Counted from the first letter of the stretch, positions 41,514-50,933 are shown. The stretch: 64,000 nucleotides of DNA from Candidatus Microbacterium colombiense (GCA_029203165.1 CP119308.1:310001-374000); one strand, 5' to 3'. Program-made: numbers and translations. Notes: generated by a model not told the origin, from the sequence alone.

Positions 41514-42566
41514 TCATGTCGCCGCACGCAGCACGGCATCCCACGCCACCTCGGAGGCGATCGTGCCGAGTGCGATCGAGTTCACCGCCTGCTCGCCCAG
41601 TCGGGTGCTGCCGGCGGGCGGGAGCGTGATCTCGTCGGTCGTCAGCGCGAACAGGGTGTCGCCGTCGTGGTTGGTGTGGAAGGGCTGGATGGCGCGATGC
41701 ATCGACGAGTGCACCTGCCGCGCGAACAGACGCAGCTCCTTGTCGTCGAGCGCGACGTTGGTGACGACGGCCGTGATGGTGGTGTTCCCGGCGGAGGTCG
41801 TCGGTGCTGTCCCGGTCGCGAGCGCCTGCTCGTAGTCCGTGAATGGATGCCGGCGGGTACCCGACTCGGCGTCGTAGTTGCCCCGCACCACGGCACCCGA
41901 GCGGTCGATGATCACGCCGACCGGGTTGACGACGGTGAGGACGAGGATCCTGATCTCGCCGATCTGACGGAAGGCCACGCCCTGTCCGGAGAACTCGGTG
42001 CGCGACGGATCGATCTTGCCGGTGGATGCGGAGACGCCCGCGCCGACCCGGCCAACGGCGACGCTGTCGGTGCGGGCGGCGAGCAGGGCGGCGCGGCCGA
42101 GCGCGGCATCCGGCATGATCCCCGTCGACCGTGCGGCCAGGTCGAAGATGACGGCGCCGGAGGTCGAGCGCAGGGCCTGCCAGCCGACCCGCCCCTCGGC
42201 GCGCGCGAGGAGTTCCTCATCGACACCGGTCGCGGCGGCGAGTCCGTACGACGAGCCGCCGGCGAAGCAGATGGCGTCATTCACCTCTTCGTAGCGTCCG
42301 ATGATGCCGATCGCTCCGCCGCGCGCGTCGACCGAGGTGCGCAGCCCGCGATCGAACGCGAGCACGGTCGCGCCGGTGGGGCCGTCGGCGTACTCCGCCG
42401 TGCCGATCGAGACCCCCGGGAAGTCGAAGGCGACCTGGCCGCGTCCGACGCCGTGGGTCGGCACGAGTTCGAGGTCGTCGTTGCCGATGCGATCGCCCGT
42501 GACCGGCAGGGGCACCAGGCGGTGGGGAGCATCGGGATCGGCGACTGCCGGATCGATGAAGGTCAT
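41514..42566 (-). CDS. P1-family peptidase (DmpA/BapA-like), copy 1
   Basis: The 350-residue Ntn hydrolase of the DmpA/beta-aminopeptidase family cuts itself in two, freeing an N-terminal nucleophile. Expected cleavage is before T262 in AGNTTITAVVTN. Other blocks: DARGGAIG, ICFAGGSSYGLAAATGV and GRVGAGVSAS. Known members hydrolyse N-terminal beta- or D-amino acid amides and peptides. It is about half identical by eye to the next gene upstream, so the pair is a tandem duplication. Part of the nine-gene operon. Confidence 0.9.
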   Translation of the reverse strand: MTFIDPAVADPDAPHRLVPLPVTGDRIGNDDLELVPTHGVGRGQVAFDFPGVSIGTAEYADGPTGATVLAFDRGLRTSVDARGGAIGIIGRYEEVNDAICFAGGSSYGLAAATGVDEELLARAEGRVGWQALRSTSGAVIFDLAARSTGIMPDAALGRAALLAARTDSVAVGRVGAGVSASTGKIDPSRTEFSGQGVAFRQIGEIRILVLTVVNPVGVIIDRSGAVVRGNYDAESGTRRHPFTDYEQALATGTAPTTSAGNTTITAVVTNVALDDKELRLFARQVHSSMHRAIQPFHTNHDGDTLFALTTDEITLPPAGSTRLGEQAVNSIALGTIASEVAWDAVLRAAT

Positions 42567-42606
42567 GCTGTCTCCTCGGAGGGGGTCGGACGGTGGGGCT
42601 GCCGGT

Positions 42607-43650
42607 TCAACGGGCGGCGCACAGGACGGCGTCCCATGCCAGTTCGGAGGCGAAGGCGCCGAGCGCGAGAGAGTCGACGGATGCCGATCCGTCGGTCGAC
42701 CCCGGGACGAGATCGACCTCGTCGGTGGTGAGCGCGAACAGGGTGTCGCCGTCGAGCGCCGTATGGAAGGGCTGGATGGCGCGGTTCATCGACGAGTGCA
42801 CCTGACGGCTGAAGTGGATGAGCTCGTGCTCGCTCAGCCGCACGTTCGTCACGACGGTGGTGATCGTCGTGTTGCCCCGCTGCGCCTCGGGACGCGCACC
42901 ACCGGCCTGGGCGTTCTCGATCGCTGCGAGGTACGCGGGTTCGAGGCGGGAGCGTGTGCTGTCCCGCTCATCGAAGTTGCCGCGGACCACGGCGCCCGTG
43001 CGGTCGACGATCACGCCGACCGGATTCGGGACCGTCACCACGAGCACCCGCACGTCGCCGATGCGACCGAACGCCGCGCCCTGCCCCGTGATCTCGGTTC
43101 TCGCGTAGTCGATCTTGCCCGCTGAGGCGGAGGCCCCTGCACCGATGCGACCCACCGGCACCGCACCGTGGGTGGCGTCGCGCACCGCGGCGCGTCCGAG
43201 TGCCGCATCGGGGATGATGGCCGTCGCCCGCGCAGAGAAGTCGTAGATCACCGCGGTCGACACGAGTGCGAGGTCGTCGACGGTGCCGCGGTTGCCGTTG
43301 CGGAGGCGCAGTTCGTCGGCCACCCCGGATCCGGCGGACAGCCCGTATACCGATCCGCCGGCGAGGCAGATCGCGTGGGCGAAGTACTCGTAACCGCTGC
43401 TCATGCCGATCGCTCCGCCGCGCGCGTCGATCGCCATCCTCGCGCCGGCCGGCACATGCACGACCGTGCACCCGGTGGGTCCTTCGGGGTAGGTAGCGAC
43501 GCCCACCTCGACGCCGGGGAAGTCATAGGCGACGACGTCGTCGGCGCTTCCCTGGATCGGTGTGAGCGAGACGTCGCGGTTGAGGGTGCGGGGCCCCCAA
43601 TCGGGGACGCCCGCCAGTCGCGGGGCGGCGGTGCCGGATGAATGGGTCAT
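42607..43650 (-). CDS. P1-family peptidase (DmpA/BapA-like), copy 2
   Basis: The 347-residue paralogue of the downstream P1 gene. Predicted nucleophile T261 in RGNTTITTVVTN; DARGGAIGMSSGYEY and GGSVYGLSAGSGV are conserved. It has a longer N-terminus (RLAGVPDWGPRTL). The ATG at 43650 has GGAGG and overlaps the TGA of the ABC ATPase gene (ATGA), which ties it translationally to the transporter. Two diverged copies suggest different side-chain preferences. Confidence 0.9.
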   Translation of the reverse strand: MTHSSGTAAPRLAGVPDWGPRTLNRDVSLTPIQGSADDVVAYDFPGVEVGVATYPEGPTGCTVVHVPAGARMAIDARGGAIGMSSGYEYFAHAICLAGGSVYGLSAGSGVADELRLRNGNRGTVDDLALVSTAVIYDFSARATAIIPDAALGRAAVRDATHGAVPVGRIGAGASASAGKIDYARTEITGQGAAFGRIGDVRVLVVTVPNPVGVIVDRTGAVVRGNFDERDSTRSRLEPAYLAAIENAQAGGARPEAQRGNTTITTVVTNVRLSEHELIHFSRQVHSSMNRAIQPFHTALDGDTLFALTTDEVDLVPGSTDGSASVDSLALGAFASELAWDAVLCAAR

Positions 43651-44399
43651 AGTGCCTCCAGGAGTTGGCGGGAGTATTCGTGGGCCGGTTCGGCGTAGAA
43701 CCGCTCGGTGTCGGCGAGCTCGACGATCTCGCCGAGGCGCATCACGGCGATGCGGTGGGCGACGTAGCGCACGGCGGCGAGGTCGTGGGAGATGAACAGG
43801 GCCGCGAAGCCGTGCTCCTCCTGCAGGTCGCGCAGCAGGTTGAGGATCTGCGTCTGGACGGAGACGTCGAGTGCGCTGACGGCCTCGTCGAAGACGATGA
43901 ACGGCGGATGCGTGATGAGCGATCGTGCGATCGCGACGCGCTGGCGCTGCCCGCCAGACAACTCGTGGGGGTAGCGGTCGGCGAGGGACAGATCGAGACG
44001 CACCGCGCTCAACATGTTCTCGACCGCGTCGCGATGCGCGTGCAGACTGCCGCCCTGCAACGCAGCGAGAGGTTCCGCGATGGACGCGGCCACCGGGAGC
44101 CGAGGATCGAGCGACCACAGCGGGTTCTGCGGAACGAGCTGACGGCGACCGCGCGCGGACTTGGGGGTGCCCAACGGCTCGCCCTCGAACAGCACGCGTC
44201 CACCGGTGGGCTTCTGTAAGGCGAGGGCCACGCGACCGGTCGTCGACTTGCCGGAGCCGGATTCCCCGACGAGCCCGAGCGTCTCGCCGCTGTGGATCTC
44301 GAAGGACACGTCTCGCATCGCCTCGACCCGGCGGCGCGTCGGCCCCCATCCGCTCGAGAACGTGCAGGAGACGGCATCCAACGTCATGACGGCGCTCAT
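43647..44399 (-). CDS. Peptide ABC transporter ATP-binding protein (DppF-like)
   Basis: The 250-residue ATPase has Walker A GESGSGKST, signature LSGGQRQR, Walker B VFDEAVSALD (Ala where Pro is usual) and the switch His in ISHDL. It powers the peptide importer with the next ATPase gene. Start and stop overlap its neighbours by four bases on both sides. Confidence 0.94.
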   Translation of the reverse strand: MSAVMTLDAVSCTFSSGWGPTRRRVEAMRDVSFEIHSGETLGLVGESGSGKSTTGRVALALQKPTGGRVLFEGEPLGTPKSARGRRQLVPQNPLWSLDPRLPVAASIAEPLAALQGGSLHAHRDAVENMLSAVRLDLSLADRYPHELSGGQRQRVAIARSLITHPPFIVFDEAVSALDVSVQTQILNLLRDLQEEHGFAALFISHDLAAVRYVAHRIAVMRLGEIVELADTERFYAEPAHEYSRQLLEAL

Positions 44400-45265
44400 G
44401 GACGAGCCCCCTTCCGTGCCTGGGCGATGACGCCCGTCTCGATCCGTTCGCCGGGGCGGGCGCTCGCCGGGTCAGCCCCCGCGAGGGCAATCGTGTACGG
44501 GTGGGTCGGGCTCTGCAGCACGGTACCGGCGGGGCCTTCCTCGACGACTGCGCCGTCGAACATGACCGCGACGCGTTCGCACCACCGGCCCACCGACCGC
44601 AGGTCGTGGCTGAGCCAGACGACGGTCGTGTCCTGTTCGTCGGCGATCTCGAACAGCAGGTTCGTGACCTCGTGTCGCACACTGGAGTCCAGCGCCGCGG
44701 TGGGCTCGTCGGCCACCAGGACGCGAGGATTCCGGGCGAGGGTCATCGCGATCACGACGCGCTGGGCCATGCCACCGGAGATCTGATGGGGGAAGAGTCG
44801 CAGCACGCCGCGGGGGTCGCGGATGCGCACACGATCGAGCAGCTCGGCCGCGTCGGCATCCGACGTCACGATCCCGGGAAGAGCGAGGCGCAGCTGGCGA
44901 CCGATCCTCATGGTCGGATCGAGCGACGACACCGGATCCTGCGGGATCATCCCGACGACGTCGCGCCGCAGCGCCCGCACCTCGGCCGAGTCCATGGCGA
45001 GCACGTCGCGGCCGTTCACCGCGACACGACCGGAGGTGACCGAGCCGTTGGCGGGCAGAAGCCGGGAGAGGAGCGCGGCGACGGTCGACTTACCGGACCC
45101 CGACTCGCCGACCAGCCCGATTCGACGACCGGCGGCCACCTCGAGCGTCGCGTGGTCGAGTGCGCGCACGCGACCACCGTCCCGACGGACGTACTCGACG
45201 ACCACGTCGGTGATCTCGATCGCGTGGACCACCGGAGAAGCCGGTGACTGTGCGGGGGAGGTCAT
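44396..45265 (-). CDS. Peptide ABC transporter ATP-binding protein (DppD-like)
   Basis: The 289-residue ATPase has Walker A GESGSGKST, signature ISGGMAQR, Walker B VADEPTAALD and LSHDLRSV, with the oligopeptide-family C-terminal Cys-poor tail PTHPYTIALAGADP. It pairs with the DppF-like gene downstream. Overlaps the permease gene by four bases. Confidence 0.94.
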   Translation of the reverse strand: MTSPAQSPASPVVHAIEITDVVVEYVRRDGGRVRALDHATLEVAAGRRIGLVGESGSGKSTVAALLSRLLPANGSVTSGRVAVNGRDVLAMDSAEVRALRRDVVGMIPQDPVSSLDPTMRIGRQLRLALPGIVTSDADAAELLDRVRIRDPRGVLRLFPHQISGGMAQRVVIAMTLARNPRVLVADEPTAALDSSVRHEVTNLLFEIADEQDTTVVWLSHDLRSVGRWCERVAVMFDGAVVEEGPAGTVLQSPTHPYTIALAGADPASARPGERIETGVIAQARKGARP

Positions 45266-46149
45266 TCGAGGCTCCTCGTCTCACGGGGTTCGAACAGATC
45301 TCGCAGGCTGTCGCCGAGGATGTTGATCGCGAGGATCGCGATCACCAGCACGACGCCGGGAGCGAGCAGCAGTGTGGGCGAGGTCACCATGTAGATCGCG
45401 CCCTCGCGGATCAGGAGGCCGAGGGAGGATGCCGGCAGCTGCACGCCGTATCCGAGGAAGCTCAGTCCGCCCTCGACGAGGATCGCGACCGAGAGCGCAT
45501 AGGTGCCCTGCACGGCGATCGTGCCCGAGACGTTGCGCAGCACGTGGCGCACGAGGATGCGGGGCGTGCTGACGCCGGCGATGATCCCGGCGGTGATGAA
45601 GTCGCGCCCGGCGACCGACCGCGCCTCCTGGCCGACCATCCGCGTCATGAGCGGCACGGTGACCAGCACGATCGCGGCAACCGCCGTCGTCACGCCCGGT
45701 CCCACCGCCGTCGCCACGAGGATCGCGAGCACGATGGCCGGGAACGCGTAGAGGATGTCGCCGATGCGCATGATGAGGCCGCCGGCCAGACCGCCGTGGT
45801 AGCCGGCGATCATGCCCGCCGTGGCTGACACGAGCGCGGTGATGGCGACGGCCAGGACCGACAGGGCGAGCGTGGTCGCGATGCCCTCGAACAGGCGGGG
45901 CAGCAGCGACCTGCCCAGCGAATCGGTTCCCAGCGGCCACCCCGGCGCGGGCGGTGCGAGTCGGGGTCCGACGATGGTCGACGAGTCGCCCCCGATGTGG
46001 AGGAAGGTGCCGGCGACACCGATCAGCAGGATGCCGACCAGGACGCCCAGCGCGATGCGGCCGAGCAGGTCGATGCCTCGGAACGTCGTCGACAGGCGCC
46101 GGGCGCGCACGCCGATCAGGCCGGTGGCGGGGGGAACGGGCGAACTCAT
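45262..46149 (-). CDS. Peptide ABC transporter permease (DppC-like)
   Basis: The 295-residue permease has six membrane segments, the N-terminal PLGTDSLGRSLLPRL motif of DppC/OppC proteins and the cytoplasmic EARSVAGRDFITAGIIAGVS coupling loop. Four-base overlaps on both sides place it firmly in the operon. Confidence 0.94.
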   Translation of the reverse strand: MSSPVPPATGLIGVRARRLSTTFRGIDLLGRIALGVLVGILLIGVAGTFLHIGGDSSTIVGPRLAPPAPGWPLGTDSLGRSLLPRLFEGIATTLALSVLAVAITALVSATAGMIAGYHGGLAGGLIMRIGDILYAFPAIVLAILVATAVGPGVTTAVAAIVLVTVPLMTRMVGQEARSVAGRDFITAGIIAGVSTPRILVRHVLRNVSGTIAVQGTYALSVAILVEGGLSFLGYGVQLPASSLGLLIREGAIYMVTSPTLLLAPGVVLVIAILAINILGDSLRDLFEPRETRSLE

Positions 46150-47117
46150 GCGAGGCCTCTCTTCCGTCCGGGCGTGATGCGAGGATCGACGAGCGCCGTG
46201 ACCACGTCGATCACGAGGCTGCAGAGCACGAAGATGACGGTCGCGAGCAGCACTCCCGTCTGCACCACGGCGATGTCGCGGCGACCGAGACCCTGCACGA
46301 GGTACGAACCGAGCCCCGGCACCGAGAACACGCTCTCGACGAGCACGGCACCGCCGAGGAGGTACGCGAAGATCGTCGCCGTGAAGGTGAAGACGGGGAT
46401 GAGCGCATTGCGCAGTACATGGTGCCGCACGATGAACGCCGGACGTTCACCGCGCGCGACCGCGGCGAGGATGTGGGGCTCGACGAGCACACCCATCACC
46501 GCATCGCGGGTGGTGCGTGCCGTCGCGGCGACGCAGAACACCGAGAGCACGAGCGCCGGCAGGAGCAACGAGACCAACGCTGCGCCGACGTCGTCGCGCG
46601 GAGAGACGAAGCCGGTGACGCTCAGGCCGAGGTCGAAGCGGGAGAACAGGTACACCACCAGCGAGCCCAGGACGATCTCGGGAACACTGATGCCGATGCT
46701 GCCCAGGAGGCGCCCGGTGATCGCGGACCGCCCGCGTGCCGGCCGCGTGCCGGCGTAGATCCCCAGCGGGATGCCGACGGCCAGCGTGATGATCATCGCC
46801 ATGACGGCGAGCAGCACGGTCGTGGGAGCCCGCAGTGCGAACTCGTCGAGGACCGGGTTCTGGCTTGCGACCGAGATCCCGAAGTCGCCGTGCAACGCCG
46901 ACGTCATCCACGCCCAGTACTGCTCGGGCAGACTGCGATCGAGGCGGAACGTCTCCCGGATCGCGTCCTTGGCCGCGTCCGAGGCGAGCGGCCCGAGCAG
47001 CAGCTGGGCGAAGTCGCCGGGGAGGCTGCGGACGGCGACGAAGATCAGGATCGACGCGCCCACGACGACCGCGAGGGCCGTCACCAGCCTCCCCGGCAGC
47101 ATTCGCAGAATCCGCAT
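46146..47117 (-). CDS. Peptide ABC transporter permease (DppB-like)
   Basis: The 323-residue permease has six membrane segments, the FRLDRSLPEQYWAWM periplasmic motif and ARGERPAFIVRHHVLRNALIP near the coupling loop, diagnostic of DppB/OppB. It lies five bases after the binding-protein gene and overlaps the DppC-like gene. Confidence 0.94.
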   Translation of the reverse strand: MRILRMLPGRLVTALAVVVGASILIFVAVRSLPGDFAQLLLGPLASDAAKDAIRETFRLDRSLPEQYWAWMTSALHGDFGISVASQNPVLDEFALRAPTTVLLAVMAMIITLAVGIPLGIYAGTRPARGRSAITGRLLGSIGISVPEIVLGSLVVYLFSRFDLGLSVTGFVSPRDDVGAALVSLLLPALVLSVFCVAATARTTRDAVMGVLVEPHILAAVARGERPAFIVRHHVLRNALIPVFTFTATIFAYLLGGAVLVESVFSVPGLGSYLVQGLGRRDIAVVQTGVLLATVIFVLCSLVIDVVTALVDPRITPGRKRGLA

Positions 47118-47121
47118 GGCG

Positions 47122-48747
47122 TTACTCTGCCTCGATCAGACGGAAGTCGGAGGCGAAGCGCAGCACGTTCCCGTAGCCCTCGTTGGTGGAGATCGTCGGG
47201 CTCAGGGCGTCGGAGCGGAAGGCGATCTGACCGGGACGGTTCACGAGCGCGACCATCTGGGCGTTCTCGTCGACCGCCGCGCAGAGCTCGGTGAAGACGT
47301 CGGCACGCTCCGCACCGATCGGGGTCTCGGCAGCTTCCGTGATGAGGGTGTTGATCTCGGGGGTGGGAGCCATGAATCGTGCGGTGAAGCCGGCGGTGTC
47401 GGTGTTCCACCAGTTGGTGACCAACGACGCATCGCCGTATCCCGCGAACCAGCTGATGCTGAGATCGGCATCCGCGGGCACCGCCGGGTCGCCGTACAAC
47501 GCCTCGCCCCAGATGCCGTCATCGAGGATCTGCACGTCGAGATCGATGTCGAACGCCGCGAGCTGCTGTTGGATCACCTGAGCGATCGCGCCGGGGCCGG
47601 CCTCACTGTTCCAGGTCTTGAGGGTGAGGCTCAGGTTCTCCGCACCCGCATCGCTCAGGAGGTCGCGGATCTCGTCGTCGCTGATCGTGGCCGAGGGCAG
47701 CTCGGCGGGGTCACAGGCATCCGGAAGTGCGAAGGGGGTGAGCGCGGTGGGCTTCGCGTTGCCGGCGAGGGCGACGTCGGAGATCTGCTGACGATCGACG
47801 ATCGCGTTGATCGCGAACCGCACACGCTCGTCGGCGAGAGGGGAATCGGGATCGGCCCCGTTGAGCACGAGGTAGAAGAAGTCGGTGTTCTGTTGGTTGA
47901 CCACGGTCGCGGCCGCCGTCTGCGCGAGAAGGGAGGCGGCATCCGGGTTGTTGAAGATGACGTAGTCGGCGCTTCCGTCGCGGATGGCGGCCAAGCGGGC
48001 GGCTTCGTCGGGGACGACGTCGAGGGTGATCGTGTCGGGCGAGTACTCCGTGCCGTTGTAGTGCGTGTTGCGCTCGAACGTCCAGGACTGATCCTGCACA
48101 TGGGCGGTGGGAGTGTAGGGACCGCTGCCGACGACGTCGGTCTTGAGGTCGATCTCGCCCGCGTCGATCTCGGCGATGGGGAGCACCGAGGTCGCGACGT
48201 GGGCGAGCAGGCCGAACAGGGGAGAGTACGCCTTCGAGAGGTGGAGGGTCACTTCTCTGTCGCCGGTCGCCTCGACCGAGGAGATCACGCTCGCCTGCGC
48301 GGACCACGCGCCGCCGATCGTCTTGAGCCGTTCGAAGCTCCCGGCGACGTCATCGGGGGTGACGGCACGCCCGTTGGAGAACGTGGCTCCCTCGCGCAGC
48401 GTGAAGACGTACTCGGTGGGGCTCTTCTCCTCCCAGGACTCGGCGAGGCCAGGGGTGGGCGCGAAGTTCTCGTCCAACCCGACGAGAGTCTCGTAGGAGA
48501 GGCCGAGGATCATCCACGACCGGGCGGTGTCGGCCAGCTGCGGGTCGAGGCCGGCTGCTTCGACGCTGTCGTAGTCGACGGCGACGGTCAGGGCACCGCC
48601 GGTCGGGAGGGCGGTGTCGGCGGAGGCGAGGAAGCCGGTCTTCGCCTCGGGTGCGGTGCCGGAGTCGGGTGTGGTCGAGGCCGAGCAGCCGGCCAGGACC
48701 AGTGCGGTGGTCAGTGCCAAACCGATCGCGGGGATCTTCGTGCGCAT
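47122..48747 (-). CDS. Peptide ABC transporter substrate-binding lipoprotein
   Basis: The 541-residue lipoprotein has a signal peptide with lipobox LAGC (Cys at residue 21) and a family 5 (DppA/OppA-like) fold, with LSKAYSPLFGLLAHV, GSGPYTPTAHVQ and INAIVDRQQISDVALAG segments. It captures the substrate outside the cell. First gene of the nine-gene operon; three palindromes lie 82-257 bases upstream. Which peptide it binds cannot be read. Confidence 0.93.
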   Translation of the reverse strand: MRTKIPAIGLALTTALVLAGCSASTTPDSGTAPEAKTGFLASADTALPTGGALTVAVDYDSVEAAGLDPQLADTARSWMILGLSYETLVGLDENFAPTPGLAESWEEKSPTEYVFTLREGATFSNGRAVTPDDVAGSFERLKTIGGAWSAQASVISSVEATGDREVTLHLSKAYSPLFGLLAHVATSVLPIAEIDAGEIDLKTDVVGSGPYTPTAHVQDQSWTFERNTHYNGTEYSPDTITLDVVPDEAARLAAIRDGSADYVIFNNPDAASLLAQTAAATVVNQQNTDFFYLVLNGADPDSPLADERVRFAINAIVDRQQISDVALAGNAKPTALTPFALPDACDPAELPSATISDDEIRDLLSDAGAENLSLTLKTWNSEAGPGAIAQVIQQQLAAFDIDLDVQILDDGIWGEALYGDPAVPADADLSISWFAGYGDASLVTNWWNTDTAGFTARFMAPTPEINTLITEAAETPIGAERADVFTELCAAVDENAQMVALVNRPGQIAFRSDALSPTISTNEGYGNVLRFASDFRLIEAE

Positions 48748-48828
48748 GTCGGAGTCCTTCGAGGGTCGATGGTGCGGGAGTGGTGCGGGTAGGTGCCACA
48801 GTCGTGCGCGGTCCGAGTCGGCGACTCT

Positions 48829-48844
48829 GCCGGATCGTTCCGGC
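48829..48844. promoter_or_regulatory. LacI-type operator 1 of 3
   Basis: GCCGGA and TCCGGC flank TCGT: a 16-bp palindrome with CG at its centre, as in LacI-family operators. It lies 82 bases before the binding-protein start. Confidence 0.75.
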
Positions 48845-48930
48845 GCTCTTGCAAGCTAGCCGTCGTCAAGCCTGCCGTCAAGAGTGGATCTGCGATGACT
48901 TCGGATCGAAACACTCCCGTAATCTCGCGG

Positions 48931-48946
48931 ATCGGATCGTTCCGGC
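48931..48946. promoter_or_regulatory. LacI-type operator 2 of 3
   Basis: The same motif with its first two bases altered (ATCGGATCGTTCCGGC). It starts 102 bases after copy 1. Confidence 0.7.
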
Positions 48947-48988
48947 ATGGTTGACGAAAGTCCGTCGACCTCGCTACAGTGCGATCGA

Positions 48989-49004
48989 GCCGGATCGTTC
49001 CGGC
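48989..49004. promoter_or_regulatory. LacI-type operator 3 of 3
   Basis: An exact copy of operator 1, 67 bases before the MOSC gene start. Copies 2 and 3 are 58 bases apart. Confidence 0.75.
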
Positions 49005-49070
49005 ATTCGATCCGCCGTGTGCGCGTTCGATCCCGGCGATCGAACGACACCACCGAGCAGGAAGGGCACC

Positions 49071-50933
49071 GTGGAGGCGAACCGCATCGTTCTCGACAGC
49101 GTCGTGCGCTATCCCGTGAAGGGCCTCGCCGGCGTGCCCACGCCCGACCCGGTGCGGCTCGAACCCGGCGGTGGACTCCGCTGGGACCGGTCCTTCGCGA
49201 TCGCCCGTGAGTCGTCGATCCCCGACGGCGGCGGCTGGCGACCGCGAGAGGAGTTCTTCCACCTCGCGCGCCACGAGCAGATCGCCCGCATCGCCGTCGA
49301 CTTCGCGGATGCCGAGACCGACGCCCCGCATCTCACGATCACGTCGGCGGACGGGCGCGCGGCATCCGCCCGGCTCGGTGCTGCCCCCATGCCCGACACG
49401 GGGGCGATCGACGGCCTCCTCCGAAGCGCACTGGACGAGGGACGAGCCGATCCGCGACTGATCACCACCGGTTCGGCCGGGCTCTGGGACTGGCCGAGAG
49501 CGCACCTGTCGATCATCAACCTGGCGACCCTCGAAGCGCTCGGGCGCGAGGCCGGCGAGCCCGTCGATCGCCGGCGCGTGCGCGGGAACCTCTATCTGAC
49601 GGGCCTCGAGCCGTTCGGGGAGTTCGCCCTGATCGGACGCCGCATCCGCATCGGCGAGGTCGAGCTCGAGATCTTCCAGCCGACCGACCGCTGTCGCGCC
49701 ACCACCATCCGTCCCGTCGACGGGGTCTCCGATCTCAACATCCCCGCTCTGCTCGGTGCGCGCTATGGCCACATGTTCTGCGGCGTCTATGCGCGCGTCG
49801 TGCGCGGGGGCACACTCCGCGCCGGCGACGAGGTGCTCGACACGGGGTCGACGATCGACCCCGCCCCGGCGGGGGAGTCGGGCTGGCCGCGCACGGCGCA
49901 GATCGTCGAGAGGGTCGGCGAGTCCGACGACGTCGTGAGCTTCTGGATGCACGATCCGCTCGGTCTGCTGCACGCCGCGCAACCGGGAACGCACGTGCGG
50001 CTCCACCTGCCGCAGGAACCCGCTCCGAACTGGCGCTCGTACACGATCTCGGGCGTCGAGCCCGGTCGGTTCCGCATCAGCGTCAAGCGCGACGGGCGGC
50101 TGTCGACGCTGCTGCACGAATCCCGCCCGGTGGGGTCCGACATCGTGGTGAGCGGACCGCACGGCACCGCGGAGGCCGACGATGGTGACCGCGATCTGCT
50201 GCTGGTGACCGCCGGCATCGGCATCACCCCGGCAGCGGCACTCCTACGTTCCCGATCGGCGCAGTCGAAGGCCGGGCGCGTGCGCGTCGTGCACGCGGAG
50301 CGCTCGACCACGTCGCTGCCGTTGTGGGCCGAGGCCTGCCGAGCGATCGGCGATCTCTCCGACGCACGGGCGTCGCTGCATCTCACGCGCGAGACACCGC
50401 CGACCGAGTCGGTGGGCTTCACCGCGGTCGCGGGGCGGCCGGATGCCGATGCGCTCCGTGCTGCGATGGCCGATCTGGATCTCGCGCGCGCCGATGCCTT
50501 CGTGTGCGGACCCGGCGCGTTCGCGGCCGGTGTGCGCGACATGCTCGTGGCCCTCGGGTTCCCCGCCGACCGCATCCGCGTCGACGCGTTCTACTCGCCC
50601 GCCACCCCTGACTGGGGTCCTCCGCGAAGCCCCCGCGCGGAGGGCCCCTTGCCCGTCGACTCCTCAGCGGGCGCGTTCGTCTGGGAGCCGGGCGCGGGAA
50701 CCCTCTTGAACGCTGCGGAGAAGGCCGGCCTCGATTGGCCGAGCGAATGCCGCGTCGGCGTGTGCGGAACGTGCGTGCGCGCGGTGGCAGCGGGAGAGTT
50801 CGAGTACCTCAACGACCCCCTCTTCGATGCAGGTCCCGGGCGAGTGCTCGCGTGCAGCGCAGCGCCGCTCACCGCGCTGCGTCTCGACGGGCCTCCCGAC
50901 GCATCATCCCTCGACCCCCTTGGAGCATCATGA
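49071..50933 (+). CDS. MOSC - flavin reductase - 2Fe-2S ferredoxin fusion
   Basis: The 620-residue protein has MOSC N-terminal and MOSC domains (~1-255), with C208 in TDRCRATT as the expected molybdenum ligand, an FAD/NAD(P) reductase (~275-505; WRSYTISG binds FAD, TAGIGITPAAAL NAD(P)) and a plant-type 2Fe-2S ferredoxin (~525-620; C560, C565, C568, C595). MOSC proteins such as YcbX and mARC reduce N-hydroxylated compounds; this chain carries its own electron path from NAD(P)H. The GTG at 49071 has GGAAGG. It is divergent from the peptide operon and its stop overlaps the next start (ATGA). Confidence 0.9.
   Translation: MEANRIVLDSVVRYPVKGLAGVPTPDPVRLEPGGGLRWDRSFAIARESSIPDGGGWRPREEFFHLARHEQIARIAVDFADAETDAPHLTITSADGRAASARLGAAPMPDTGAIDGLLRSALDEGRADPRLITTGSAGLWDWPRAHLSIINLATLEALGREAGEPVDRRRVRGNLYLTGLEPFGEFALIGRRIRIGEVELEIFQPTDRCRATTIRPVDGVSDLNIPALLGARYGHMFCGVYARVVRGGTLRAGDEVLDTGSTIDPAPAGESGWPRTAQIVERVGESDDVVSFWMHDPLGLLHAAQPGTHVRLHLPQEPAPNWRSYTISGVEPGRFRISVKRDGRLSTLLHESRPVGSDIVVSGPHGTAEADDGDRDLLLVTAGIGITPAAALLRSRSAQSKAGRVRVVHAERSTTSLPLWAEACRAIGDLSDARASLHLTRETPPTESVGFTAVAGRPDADALRAAMADLDLARADAFVCGPGAFAAGVRDMLVALGFPADRIRVDAFYSPATPDWGPPRSPRAEGPLPVDSSAGAFVWEPGAGTLLNAAEKAGLDWPSECRVGVCGTCVRAVAAGEFEYLNDPLFDAGPGRVLACSAAPLTALRLDGPPDASSLDPLGAS

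Larger units (their letters stand above)
48748..49070. other. Divergent control region with operators
   Basis: This 323-base gap separates the leftward peptide operon from the rightward MOSC gene. It carries three copies of a CG-centred palindrome (given separately) and no gene. Promoters for both directions must lie here; no -35/-10 pair is obvious. Confidence 0.7.

Noticed and set aside
48829..49004. CRISPR-like repeats
   Set aside because: Only three 16-bp units with unequal spacing (102 and 58 bases) and palindromic form; no cas genes. Best explained as operators.
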